Below are positions 45,131 to 53,738 of a stretch of 64,000 nucleotides of DNA, in pieces. Below the pieces are notes generated by a model. That model saw nothing but the letters and a program-made list of their open reading frames with translations. It was not told where the DNA came from and ran no database searches. Each line of letters opens with the position of its first letter. Within the stretch, counting starts at the first letter, position 1. A program made the position numbers and the translations under genes. Source of the stretch: Blastopirellula marina DSM 3645 (GTDB taxonomy: Bacteria; Planctomycetota; Planctomycetia; Pirellulales; Pirellulaceae); NCBI RefSeq assembly GCF_000153105.1, contig NZ_CH672377.1, positions 1,520,405 to 1,584,404 of the forward strand, written 5' to 3'.

Positions 45131-46615
45131 TTAGTCATTTTTCATGCGCTGCAAGAGCCAACGGACTTCGCCGCGGGCAAGCGCCATGTAGGCAATCGTC
45201 CCCGTCAAAATCGTCACGACCAAGGTGACGATCGGCGGCGACGTCGTGTAGCGAATCAACAGCATTTGTAGGCCCAGCGTGAGCAGCCCCATCACGACCG
45301 CGGCCATAATCGACGGCGCCATTGCTGACGTGATACGCTTTCCGCCGGCATCGCTTACCGTAAAACAGTAGGCCAAATAGAGGGGAGCGAGCAGCAGCGT
45401 GCTTGCGGCGTAGGCGATCGCCAGGCTGATCGTAACGGCCAGTTCTCCGGCAAATTGTCGCGAGACCGCAATCGCGATCGCATATCCGATCGTCAAGACG
45501 CAACCAACGACTGCGGCCCCCAGCGCTAGTCGTTTTGCGTATCCTACGGCCGCCAGCAAGCTGCCGCAGATATTGATCAAACCTTGTGCGAGCGCGGCGA
45601 GCGCCATGATCGAGAGCAACAGTCCGGCCGTTTCCCACTCAGGACCGCCGAGGACGACCATCGCGTTTTGTCCGACGACCGCCAATCCTGCGGCGCAAGG
45701 AGCCATGACGATCGCGGCGAAGCGATAGAAATCGGCGGCGGTGTCGCGGAAATGGACCGGCTGATCACGCGTAGCGGCCAGCGCCGGCAGCATTGCGGAG
45801 GCCAGCGGTACGGTGGTCAAATAAACCGGCTTCATCATTTGGTTGTAGGCCTGACTGTAGTAACCAATCAGACGTTGCCCCGCTTCGGTATGACCAATCA
45901 GCACGGCGAGGATCACCTTGTCCAGGTTCTGCGCCGCCGCAAACAACAGTCCGCTCAGCGTGTAGTAACCGCCAAAGTGAAGCAACGGAGACAAACTGGG
46001 CTCTCGTCGTAGAGCATCGGGGCGCCAAGGTTCAATCCACCAGACGCCGATCGTCAGTAATCCCAACTCGACGTATTGCTGGGCCACCAGCGCCCAGATT
46101 CCCCCGCCGGCCAGCGCGATTAATATCGCGACCACGCCTGCGACCAACTGCGCCGAGAAACGGACAATCGCCAACTCACGAAGTCGTAGCCGCTTTTCGG
46201 CCATCGCTTGATGCTGCGTAAAAAGATTGGCGGCGAGCGATGTGCCAGACATCGCCAGCGCCGGAGCGAGTAGATTGGGCGCCGCGTAAAAGTAAGTAAT
46301 CGCGGGAGCCAGCGCCGCGGCGACCAACGTCAGCGCGGCGCCTGCGGCGATCTGCAACCAGAACAGAGCCGACGCTTGCGACTGCGTTAGATCTCGCTGC
46401 TGCACCGCCGCGATATTCAAACCCAACGTACCGACGCTGCGCAACAGTAGCGTCACCGGCAAGATCATTCCGAGCAGACCAAACTGACTGGGATCAATCA
46501 GGCGGTAGAGCGCCGCCAGTACGGCAATCGAAACGACTTGGCCCGCCAACTGCAGGCCGATGACCGCGCGAGCACCGCGACGGACTTGTTGCGAAAGTTC
46601 GTCGGACTGATTCAT
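45131..46615 (-). CDS. Polysaccharide flippase (Wzx/MATE-like)
   Basis: 494 residues, about 12-14 membrane helices, from ATG 46615. Resembles the lipopolysaccharide biosynthesis/WzxC family: RRGARAVIGLQLAGQVVSI, DPSQFGLLGMILPVTLLL, AGGGIWALVAQQYVELGLL, and a FGGYYTLSGLLFAAAQNLDK segment. It would move lipid-linked saccharides across the inner membrane. Its start codon overlaps the stop of the glycosyltransferase gene (TGATG), so the two are co-translated. Confidence 0.9.
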   Translation of the reverse strand: MNQSDELSQQVRRGARAVIGLQLAGQVVSIAVLAALYRLIDPSQFGLLGMILPVTLLLRSVGTLGLNIAAVQQRDLTQSQASALFWLQIAAGAALTLVAAALAPAITYFYAAPNLLAPALAMSGTSLAANLFTQHQAMAEKRLRLRELAIVRFSAQLVAGVVAILIALAGGGIWALVAQQYVELGLLTIGVWWIEPWRPDALRREPSLSPLLHFGGYYTLSGLLFAAAQNLDKVILAVLIGHTEAGQRLIGYYSQAYNQMMKPVYLTTVPLASAMLPALAATRDQPVHFRDTAADFYRFAAIVMAPCAAGLAVVGQNAMVVLGGPEWETAGLLLSIMALAALAQGLINICGSLLAAVGYAKRLALGAAVVGCVLTIGYAIAIAVSRQFAGELAVTISLAIAYAASTLLLAPLYLAYCFTVSDAGGKRITSAMAPSIMAAVVMGLLTLGLQMLLIRYTTSPPIVTLVVTILTGTIAYMALARGEVRWLLQRMKND

Positions 46616-47457
46616 CAATATCGGATCACGCACCAAAGAGCGCGCAGACCGTCTCGCCAGCCAATCTTTTTCCCTTCGGCGTAGGTGCGGGGGAAATAGC
46701 GAATGGGAACCTCACGCAGTTTCAGACCAGGGATGCGCGAAAGCTTGGCGGTCATTTCCGGCTCGACGCCAAATCGCTTTTCTTGGAGGGTCGGACCGAT
46801 CTTCTGAATGATCTCGCGACGGAAGACTTTGTAGCAAGTCTCCATGTCTGTCAGCAGAAAATTGGTGAATAGATTCGACCACCAGGTCAACACTTTGTTG
46901 GGGATGTAGTGTCGCAGACGCGGCACGTTACGCGCGCCAGGGATGAACCGACTGCCGTAGACGACGTCGGCGCCTTCCATCACGATCGGTTGCAACAGGG
47001 CGCGATAATCGTCCGGCGAGTATTCAAGGTCGGCGTCTTGAATAATCACGGCGTCGCCGGTCGCTTCGACAAATCCGGTTCGCAGCGCGGCGCCTTTCCC
47101 CTGATTCTTCTCGTGGAAGATGATCTTCAGATCGGACTGATCACGCCAGGTGTCGAGCATTTCCCGCGTGCCGTCCTGACTGCCGTCGTCCACCAAAATG
47201 ATCTCGCAGCGGACTCCGTTGTCGCGGATCGCGGCGATCAATTTGGGCAGGGTCTCGACTTCGTTATAGACCGGCACGACGACCGACAGCACGAAATCAT
47301 CCGGGAGACGGTAGACGGCCAGTTGGCGGCAAGCGGCTCGCCCTAGCAGTTGCGTTAAAAACTCAACCCGAATGTCCTCATTTTCGCAAAGCGATTCGAG
47401 CAATTCGCGCACCGGGCCATTATCGGCCGTCGCAGGCGACTGAGAAGAAGTGCTCAT
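46615..47457 (-). CDS. Family 2 glycosyltransferase (dolichol-phosphate-mannose-synthase-like)
   Basis: 280 residues from ATG 47457. After a 55-residue N-terminal extension comes the GT-A core: LSVVVPVYNEVETLPKLIAA, LVDDGSQDGTREML, the metal-binding QDADLEYSPDDY, and DVVYGSRFIPGARNVPRLRH, ending VPIRYFPRTYAEGKKIGWRD. It probably transfers a sugar to a polyprenyl-phosphate carrier on the cytosolic face. No membrane helix after the core, as in DPM1-type enzymes. Paired by overlap with the flippase. A frame extension to 47694 is unconserved. Confidence 0.92.
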   Translation of the reverse strand: MSTSSQSPATADNGPVRELLESLCENEDIRVEFLTQLLGRAACRQLAVYRLPDDFVLSVVVPVYNEVETLPKLIAAIRDNGVRCEIILVDDGSQDGTREMLDTWRDQSDLKIIFHEKNQGKGAALRTGFVEATGDAVIIQDADLEYSPDDYRALLQPIVMEGADVVYGSRFIPGARNVPRLRHYIPNKVLTWWSNLFTNFLLTDMETCYKVFRREIIQKIGPTLQEKRFGVEPEMTAKLSRIPGLKLREVPIRYFPRTYAEGKKIGWRDGLRALWCVIRY

Positions 47458-47580
47458 GCGGCGCAGGCTTTCCTTCGTTGGATTCGGGGTTAGCTTTAGT
47501 ATAACACGCGTCTGCGGCGCGCGGCGGAGCGGAATTTGGACTTCTCGCGCCGCTTGGCCCCTTTTTTGAGGAATTTCGCC

Positions 47581-48390
47581 ATGTCCGGTCACTGGATTGC
47601 CGCGGCTGTTCAAATGAACGCCGGCGAGGACAAAGAGCTCAATCTGCAAACGGCCGAGCGGCTGATCGCACAAGCCGCCGAACGAGGAGCGCAATTGGTC
47701 GTGCTGCCCGAGCTGTTTAACTATTTGGGCCGCTTAGAAAACTTGGTGGAACATGCCGAAACGATTTCGGGCCCAACCGCAGTTCGCATGCGGAAAGCCG
47801 CGCTGAAACATCAGATTTATCTCGTAGCAGGCAGCTTCGCCGAGCGGAGCGAAACAGAAAGTCGCGTCTTTAACACTAGCCTGATTTTCGATCCGCTCGG
47901 GAAACAGATCGGCGTCTATCGAAAGATCCATCTGTTTGACATCGACTTGCCGGACGTGCAGGTGCATGAATCGAGTTTCGTCGCGCCGGGCAGCGAAGTT
48001 TCGCTCTGTCAAACGGCGTTGGGCGGCGTCGCCCAAGCGATTTGTTATGACTTACGGTTTCCCGAAATTGTCCGTTCCTACGATCTAGAAAAAGTCGCCT
48101 GCTTGGCGTTACCTGCGGCTTTCACGGCGAAAACAGGCGCCGCGCATTGGCAAATTCTGGTGCGATCACGTGCGATCGAGAATCAGCTTTTTCTGATCGC
48201 CGCCAACCAATATGGTCGCTATACAAATGGGATCCAAAGCTACGGACATTCGCTGATCGTCGATCCCTGGGGAACCATTTTGGCGGAAGCCGGCGGTGAC
48301 GCGGAAGAGGTGATCACGGCGGAAATCTCGCTAGAAAGACTCCGTGAGGTTCGTCAGCATATGCCGGCGCTGCGTCATCGGCGCATGTAA
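47581..48390 (+). CDS. Nitrilase/carbon-nitrogen hydrolase (Nit1/Nit2-type amidase)
   Basis: 269 residues, TGAGGA ribosome site. The catalytic triad of the family is in place: Glu44 (VVLPELFNYLG), Lys115 (VYRKIHLFDIDLPD), Cys155 (AICYDLRFPE). The sequence best fits omega-amidase/deaminated-glutathione amidase enzymes (Nit2/Nit1), for example GSFAERSETESRVFNTSLIF and FSG-like FLIAANQYGRYTNG. Cytosolic repair or recycling of damaged amides is expected. Divergent from the glycosyltransferase. Confidence 0.9.
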   Translation: MSGHWIAAAVQMNAGEDKELNLQTAERLIAQAAERGAQLVVLPELFNYLGRLENLVEHAETISGPTAVRMRKAALKHQIYLVAGSFAERSETESRVFNTSLIFDPLGKQIGVYRKIHLFDIDLPDVQVHESSFVAPGSEVSLCQTALGGVAQAICYDLRFPEIVRSYDLEKVACLALPAAFTAKTGAAHWQILVRSRAIENQLFLIAANQYGRYTNGIQSYGHSLIVDPWGTILAEAGGDAEEVITAEISLERLREVRQHMPALRHRRM

Positions 48391-49024
48391 AACTCGATCG
48401 CCAGCATGGCGCAACTTGTTCGGATTCGATGACAAGTTTGTTGCGTGTTTGCGACCGGCTCGAGTTTCGATTGCATCTTTTGTGAAACAATTCAAGCCGT
48501 TTGTTCCCCGCAATACGACCGAATTGCAGGCCTTCCAAAAAACATTTCGCTAGGTTGCTTGACAATTCGTCTCGCCTCCAGAAAATGGTGCCTTGTGATG
48601 ACTGAAACCTTTCGCGGATATTGCTTGTTTTCCCTTTCGACTTGCTGCTAATCGACTCACTGGATCTCCTCCAAGTCGCTCTGACGCATTCGTCCTTGCA
48701 GCGAAAATCACGACCCCAATCGTGGTGATACTGCGCGCTGACATTCGATGGATAGCAGGCAAAACTTCGCTAACTACTAATTGATACCGACTACAAATTT
48801 GCATTGCCCCGGCAGCGTCTGGCGAATGGAATCTCCGCAAGAGGACGCACCCAAGCCGGTTGCAAGATTGGGCGTGAAGGGCGACGACTGACTGGAACGA
48901 TAGTCGACTTCAGTGTGGAACGGATGCCCCCTTTATGCTTTTTGTTTTTTGACGGCACTACGCCAGCGCCATATCGCGTTAAAATTGGAGCTTCCCTCCA
49001 AGCCTTGGTCTGGATGTGCGGCGT
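48391..49024. other. 634-bp region without a recognised gene
   Basis: Reading frames on both strands are short and featureless. A small inverted repeat (about 48708-48730, TCACGA/TCGTGgTGA) and a leader hairpin (TTGGAG-CTTCC-CTCCAA, about 48985-49001) just before folK are visible. The gap may hold the promoter of the folK-panC-lgt series. Confidence 0.45.
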
Positions 49025-49756
49025 ATGCCTGACTCTTTGATTGCTTTGGGCGCCAATCTTGGCGATCGACGACAAACGCTCGATAGCGCGGTCGCGATGC
49101 TGCGTGAGACGCCCGGCGTTGCGGACTTGCAAGTCAGCCGCTACCACGGCACGACGCCGATCGGCGGTCCTGATGGACAGCCAGAGTTCCTCAATGCGGC
49201 CGCTCGGTTCTCTACCGATCACTCTGTCGAAGAAGTCCATGCCCGACTGATCGAGATAGAGCAAGACCATGGACGCGTTCGCATCGAGCGCTGGGGCGCG
49301 CGTCGCTTGGATCTTGATCTGCTCCTGTTTGATCAGCAGCGGATCGATACCGAGACGCTAGAAGTGCCTCATCCACGGATGACGTTTCGCCGGTTTGTCA
49401 TGGAGCCGGCCGTTGAAGTCGCCGCAGATATGCGACATCCTATCTGTCTGCGAACGCTCGGTGAGCTTCTCGAGCAATGGTACGCCGCCGATCCGGTAGT
49501 GCGCATCGTCGCTCCCAACGACGCGGCGGTCGAAGCTTTGATCGAGCAAGTTCGCCAAACCACCGACTATGCGATCCTGCGAGACGATCCCACGACGGCG
49601 AGCCAAGAGTCGAGCCTACTCGTTTTTTGGCAAACTCCCGAAGATATATGCAGCCAGCGACGACCGCACGGTCCCTACCTGCCGATTCCGAGCGCCGATG
49701 TAGAAGCGGCCGCGACGGAGATCATCGCAGCGATCGCCGCGATGAGATCGACCTAA
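49025..49756 (+). CDS. folK: 2-amino-4-hydroxy-6-hydroxymethyldihydropteridine diphosphokinase with C-terminal extension
   Basis: HPPK of folate synthesis, 243 residues from ATG 49025. N-terminal 160 residues are a standard FolK: IALGANLGDRRQTLDSAVAM, TPIGGPDGQPEFLNAAARF, WGARRLDLDLLLFD, VPHPRMTFRRFVMEP. The last 80 residues (VVRIVAPNDAAVEALIEQVR to SADVEAAATEIIAAIAAMRS) have no match that I know; they may be a small alpha/beta domain. It is followed by panC after 12 bases and lgt, all on the plus strand. Confidence 0.93.
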   Translation: MPDSLIALGANLGDRRQTLDSAVAMLRETPGVADLQVSRYHGTTPIGGPDGQPEFLNAAARFSTDHSVEEVHARLIEIEQDHGRVRIERWGARRLDLDLLLFDQQRIDTETLEVPHPRMTFRRFVMEPAVEVAADMRHPICLRTLGELLEQWYAADPVVRIVAPNDAAVEALIEQVRQTTDYAILRDDPTTASQESSLLVFWQTPEDICSQRRPHGPYLPIPSADVEAAATEIIAAIAAMRST

Positions 49757-49768
49757 GCGAAATTTGTG

Positions 49769-50650
49769 ATGAACAACTCCCCCATTCAAACGCCCGAGCT
49801 GATTCACTCTCCCAAAGAAATTCGGGCCAAAGTCGTCGCCGCGCAAAAGAGCGGACTAACGGTCGGTTTCGTGCCGACGATGGGCGCATTGCACGAGGGA
49901 CATCTCAGCCTGGCCGGCCGCGCCGCGGCCGAATGTGATGTCACAGTCGTCAGTATCTTCGTCAACCCAACGCAATTTGGGCCGAGCGAAGACTTCTCAA
50001 AATATCCCCGCACGCTGGATAGCGACATCGAATTGCTTTCGCATTATCACCCGGTCTGGGTTTTCGCACCGGAAGCGGCCGATATGTATCCGCCGGGGAT
50101 GTCGACCGTCGTTTCGCCTCCCCGCGTTTCGTCGCCGCTGGAAGGAGTGTCACGACCGACGCATTTCGCAGGCGTTGCGACCGTCGTGCTGAAACTGCTG
50201 AATATGGTTCCGGCCGATATCGCCTATTTTGGCCAAAAGGACTATCAGCAAGCGTGCGTGATTCGGCAAATGGTGATCGACCTGGATGTGGCGACCCGAA
50301 TTGCGGTTTGCCCGATCGTACGTGACGACGACGGCTTGGCGATGAGTTCACGCAACCGCTATCTAACACCGGCGGAACGAACGGCCGCCTTGTCCATCTC
50401 TCGCAGCTTGCGTGTGGCGACCGAACGCCTGGAAGCGGGGGATCGCGATGCGGAATCGATCGCAGCGGGAATGCGGGCCGAGATGCACGCCGCCGGGATT
50501 CGTGAGATTGATTACGCAATCCTGGCGAATCCGCAGACGTTGGAAACGCTACAGACAGCGACCGATACAGTCGTTATTCTGATTGCTGCACGCGTCGGCG
50601 GAACGCGTCTGATCGACAATTGCGTCGTGAGTCTCTCGCCGACCGAGTAG
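49769..50650 (+). CDS. panC: Pantothenate synthetase
   Basis: Condenses pantoate and beta-alanine with ATP. 293 residues. The signature FVPTMGALHEGHLSLAGRA (HEGH nucleotide-binding loop), FVNPTQFGPSEDFSKYPRTL, YFGQKDYQQACVI and SSRNRYLTPAERTAA are all typical. The ATG at 49769 is next to an in-frame GTG at 49766. Placed between folK and lgt; grouping of panC with folK is common. Confidence 0.95.
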   Translation: MNNSPIQTPELIHSPKEIRAKVVAAQKSGLTVGFVPTMGALHEGHLSLAGRAAAECDVTVVSIFVNPTQFGPSEDFSKYPRTLDSDIELLSHYHPVWVFAPEAADMYPPGMSTVVSPPRVSSPLEGVSRPTHFAGVATVVLKLLNMVPADIAYFGQKDYQQACVIRQMVIDLDVATRIAVCPIVRDDDGLAMSSRNRYLTPAERTAALSISRSLRVATERLEAGDRDAESIAAGMRAEMHAAGIREIDYAILANPQTLETLQTATDTVVILIAARVGGTRLIDNCVVSLSPTE

Positions 50651-50683
50651 TACTTCCTTCCGCCGCGAGAGAGAACGGGCCAC

Positions 50684-52018
50684 GTGCGCCAAACTCTATT
50701 TTTAATTCCGCAAGAACTATTCGGACTGCCGCTGGCAGGCTTCGGTTGGCTGCTGATCGTCTGGTGCGTCGTTTCGGCCGTACTGCTGGCGATCCTCGCC
50801 CGCAAGCAAGGCTTCAACAAGGATACGGCCAGCTATCTGCCGATGATTATCATCGTCGCGGTAGTGATCGCCTTCGGGTTGCCGATGTTCGTCGCGCAGC
50901 ATCATGGAATTCCGATTCGCGGCTATGGAGTCATGCTGCTGGCGGCAGTCGTCGCCGGCGTCAGTTTCGCGGCGCATCGTGCGCAAAAGATGGGCCTGCA
51001 TCCCGATGCGATCTATTCGCTCGCTTTTTGGATGTTTATCCCCGGCATTCTCGGGGCACGCGTCTTTTTCGTCATCGAGTACTGGAACGAATACTTCTAC
51101 ATTCCCGGCGACTGGAAAGCGACATTCTTCAACGCGATCAACTTTACCGAAGGGGGCCTGGTCGTCTACGGTTCGTTGATCGGCGCGATGATCGGTTTCG
51201 CCGCATTTTGTTATCGCCATCGTCTGCCTGCTTTGGCGCTGGCCGATTTGATCGCCCCCAGCTTGGTGCTGGGACTTTGTTTGGGACGCATCGGGTGCTT
51301 GCTGAACGGTTGCTGTTATGGGGGCGTTTGCGAATACCCCTGGGCGATCCCGTTTCCCCAGGGGAGTCCGCCGTATGAGCGACAACTAGAGACCGGCGAG
51401 TTTTTCGGCGTTCGCTTGACCCAGAATCCGCGCGGCGAAATAGCGGTCGGATTGATTCGCCCTGATTCGCCTGCCTCGGGACAAGTGCTCGCCGCCGGCG
51501 ATGTGATCGTCGAGATCAACGGCGAGCAGCCGACCGCCGGAGTCAACAGTCGCGGCGAAACGGTTCCTCCGCTTGTTGCAGCGCAACGATTGGTCCTCGC
51601 AGCGTCGCATGAAGGGATACTGCGACTACGCAAAGCGGACGGCACGATCATCCGCATCTTGCTGCCCAAACCGCCTACCTGGAGCGTGCCGGTTCACCCC
51701 ACACAGATTTACGCGAGTATCAACGCGCTGTTGCTCTTTTTCGTCGCGGCCCTTTACTATCCGGTTCGCCGTCATGACGGTGAGGTGATCGCGCTGACGC
51801 TCGGTATTTATTCGATTACGCGCTACCTGCTCGAGTTGATTCGAACCGACGAACTTTCGTTCGCCGGCACCGGCCTGACAATCTCGCAAAACGTCAGCCT
51901 GGCGATCTTCGGCTTGGCTTTGGTAGTGCTGATTTACCTGCGCCGCTCTCCGCCGCACACCGTCTGGCCGTTACAATCCAGCGAATCGACGAGCGGCGGC
52001 AAAGCGGCTCGCAAGTAA
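50684..52018 (+). CDS. lgt: Prolipoprotein diacylglyceryl transferase with inserted PDZ-like domain
   Basis: 444 residues, GTG start. Lgt membrane parts on both sides: RGYGVMLLAAVVAGV, EGGLVVYGSLIGAMIGFAAF, GRIGCLLNGCCYGGVCEYPW (the Lgt signature in the Cys-rich form seen in some phyla) and HPTQIYASINALLLFFVAAL with YSITRYLLELIRTDE. Between them, residues about 240-330, sits a PDZ-like segment: VGLIRPDSPASGQVLAAGD, VIVEINGEQPTAG, and AASHEGILRLRKADG. Normal Lgt is 260-300 residues; the insert explains the extra length. Lgt attaches the first lipid to lipoprotein cysteines in the inner membrane; the PDZ-like part would face the periplasm. Confidence 0.92.
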   Translation: MRQTLFLIPQELFGLPLAGFGWLLIVWCVVSAVLLAILARKQGFNKDTASYLPMIIIVAVVIAFGLPMFVAQHHGIPIRGYGVMLLAAVVAGVSFAAHRAQKMGLHPDAIYSLAFWMFIPGILGARVFFVIEYWNEYFYIPGDWKATFFNAINFTEGGLVVYGSLIGAMIGFAAFCYRHRLPALALADLIAPSLVLGLCLGRIGCLLNGCCYGGVCEYPWAIPFPQGSPPYERQLETGEFFGVRLTQNPRGEIAVGLIRPDSPASGQVLAAGDVIVEINGEQPTAGVNSRGETVPPLVAAQRLVLAASHEGILRLRKADGTIIRILLPKPPTWSVPVHPTQIYASINALLLFFVAALYYPVRRHDGEVIALTLGIYSITRYLLELIRTDELSFAGTGLTISQNVSLAIFGLALVVLIYLRRSPPHTVWPLQSSESTSGGKAARK

Positions 52019-52058
52019 GCTTAAAGCTTGTCTCTTCTTCTGCTGAGAGTCATGGCGA

Positions 52059-52423
52059 ATGCCCCCATTGATCGGGTCGCCCAACATCATCGCCGCGTCA
52101 GACGACAAGCCGAAAAAAAACGAAGAATTCATCGGCCGAGTTAATTCGCAAACCTCCGAAATTAGAATGGCGCGCACGACCAGTCCCGGCGGTGGAGCGA
52201 ACCCGCACTAACGCCCGAATTTGACGAATATGCGGTTGTTGGGGCCGGCGCGCTGCAAGTCGAAACCGAAACCGGCGTTATAACCGTTCAATCTGGCCAA
52301 GCCGTCATCGTGTCAGCGGGTAAGTAGGTCCGCTATTCGATGCCGGCGAAAGAAGGCGCCGCGTACTCGGCGGTCTGTCCGCCGGGTTTTTCTCCCGAGA
52401 TCGTCCGTTGCGATCACGAGTAA
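52059..52423 (+). pseudogene. Cupin domain protein, broken by one frameshift and one stop
   Basis: ATG at 52059 begins MPPLIGSPNIIAASDDKPKK, then EEFIGRVNSQTSEIRMARTT and SPGG. A single-base deletion near 52191-52193 shifts the frame, after which WSEPALTPEFDEYAVVGAGA, LQVETETGVITVQSGQAVIV, SAGK follow; TAG at 52325-52327 stands where cupins have Trp (AGEWVRYS), and VRYSMPAKEGAAYSAVCPPG runs on to a stop at 52421-52423. The restored protein would be about 121 residues, a normal small cupin. Two independent lesions show recent loss. Confidence 0.85.
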
Positions 52424-52604
52424 TCGATCGCGGCGCGGCGAACTCCTCGTATTGCCGGCTGGTTTGGAATACTATGAGCAATACGTTGCTCGCAGCTTTG
52501 CGTGTGCGTTAAAGGGGCCTTTCCGAATACTCGTCTCGACGGCGACCAGCAGCGCCGTCATCCGCGACCTCCCTTTCGATCCGCTCACCACTTGCGCATC
52601 ATTC

Positions 52605-53177
52605 GTGGACGATAGCCAGCTTATCAAGCAAATTCTCTCCGGCGACACGGCGTCGTATGCGCTGCTGGTGCGCAAATATCAGGACCGCCTCTTCAACACG
52701 CTGGTTCACTTTCTCGGCTCGCGAGAAGACGCCGAAGACATCGTGCAAGAGTCGTTTGTTCAGGCATACCTGAAGCTGGCCACCTTCCAGGGCAATAGCC
52801 TGTTCTATACCTGGCTCTATCGCATCGCGTTTAACGTCGCGGTCAGTCATCGTCGTCGCCGCAAGCCGGTTTACTCGGTCGACCTGGGCCGCGAGATCGC
52901 CGGCTGTGAACCGGTCGACGGTGGAGCCGGCCCCGAACAACGGATGCAGCGGCACGAGAACGTCGAGCAGGTCCGCGCGGCGTTGGAGACCCTGAGCGAA
53001 GAGCATCGCTCGGTGTTGATCCTACGCGAGTTGGAAGGCTTAGAGTATGACCAGATCGCCGAAGTGCTAAACACCCCCATCGGCACGGTTCGCAGCCGTC
53101 TTCATCGCGCCCGTGCGCAGCTTCGCGATCATCTGCATAATCTGATTCCTGAAGACCAACGCGAAATGTTGCCCTAG
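52605..53177 (+). CDS. ECF RNA polymerase sigma factor (RpoE-like)
   Basis: 190 residues from GTG 52605. Region 2: VRKYQDRLFNTLVHFLGSRE, DAEDIVQESFVQAYLKLATF, FYTWLYRIAFNVAVSHRRRR. Region 4: LSEEHRSVLILRELEGLEYD and QIAEVLNTPIGTVRSRLHRA. No anti-sigma gene follows, which is unusual for ECF loci but common in planctomycetes. The frame runs upstream to 52452 but that part has no conserved look; the start remains uncertain by up to 50 codons. Confidence 0.9.
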   Translation: MDDSQLIKQILSGDTASYALLVRKYQDRLFNTLVHFLGSREDAEDIVQESFVQAYLKLATFQGNSLFYTWLYRIAFNVAVSHRRRRKPVYSVDLGREIAGCEPVDGGAGPEQRMQRHENVEQVRAALETLSEEHRSVLILRELEGLEYDQIAEVLNTPIGTVRSRLHRARAQLRDHLHNLIPEDQREMLP

Positions 53178-53289
53178 TCGATCGCCGACGAATAACTGTG
53201 CGACGCGCAGACAGTCTGGTTCGACTGCGGTAGAATTCAGCAGCATCAGGTCTGCTAGGACTAGGCCTCATCTTTCGAGGGTAGGGAAT

Positions 53290-53496
53290 ATGTCGGAAAC
53301 AAAGATTCGCGTACGTGACAACGGTCCGTTTTTGGTCGAAGGTCCGATCACTCTCGAAGACGCCGACGGCAATACCTATACGATCGACAAACCGACGGTT
53401 GCGCTCTGCCGCTGCGGTCAATCGGCCAATCGCCCGTTCTGCGACGGCGCCCACAAAGGTTGCGGCTTCGAATCGAGCGAGCGCGTCACCAGCTGA
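53290..53496 (+). CDS. CDGSH iron-sulfur domain protein
   Basis: 68 residues with a GAGGG ribosome site. The single CDGSH motif reads CRCGQSANRPFCDGAH, matching C-x-C-x2-(S/T)-x3-P-x-C-D-G-(S/A/T)-H, which binds a 2Fe-2S cluster by three Cys and one His. Small soluble redox or cluster-transfer protein. It follows the ECF sigma factor by 112 bases. Confidence 0.94.
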   Translation: MSETKIRVRDNGPFLVEGPITLEDADGNTYTIDKPTVALCRCGQSANRPFCDGAHKGCGFESSERVTS

Positions 53497-53514
53497 GCGC
53501 TGCGTCGACGCTTG

Positions 53515-53549
53515 GTCGACAACTTATCCCCGACGCCGGCGGCAACTTC
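53515..53549 (+). repeat. Dispersed intergenic motif, copy 2
   Basis: GTCGACAACTTATCCC followed by CGACGCCGGCGGCAACTTC; the partner of 18245-18278. Lies in the gap after the CDGSH gene, about 190 bases before the next ATG. Confidence 0.5.
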
Positions 53550-53738
53550 ACGGCGATTTCTTTTTCTGGAAACCGTGTCCTCGAAACGGTTTGTCGCCGC
53601 GGCGATGAGATTTGGTGAACAATCTCACGACGTGACCCGTTTTCTAGCTATCGGCAGGCGCCTAGAATCCAACCCGCTTCAGTTGATCAACCGCTTTTTG
53701 GCGGCGCTTGCAGTCTTTTAACCGAGGAATCTCAGGGC

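Noticed and set aside
48445-48651. Short plus-strand frame with DCIFCET, reminiscent of a HIT-protein start
   Set aside because: Only the CxxC-like start fits; the rest has no HIT histidine triad and no similarity I can see, so chance is more likely.
52452-52604. 51-codon upstream extension of the ECF sigma factor
   Set aside because: The extension shows no sigma-like sequence and lacks a ribosome site; the start is more likely near the conserved VDDSQLIKQ.
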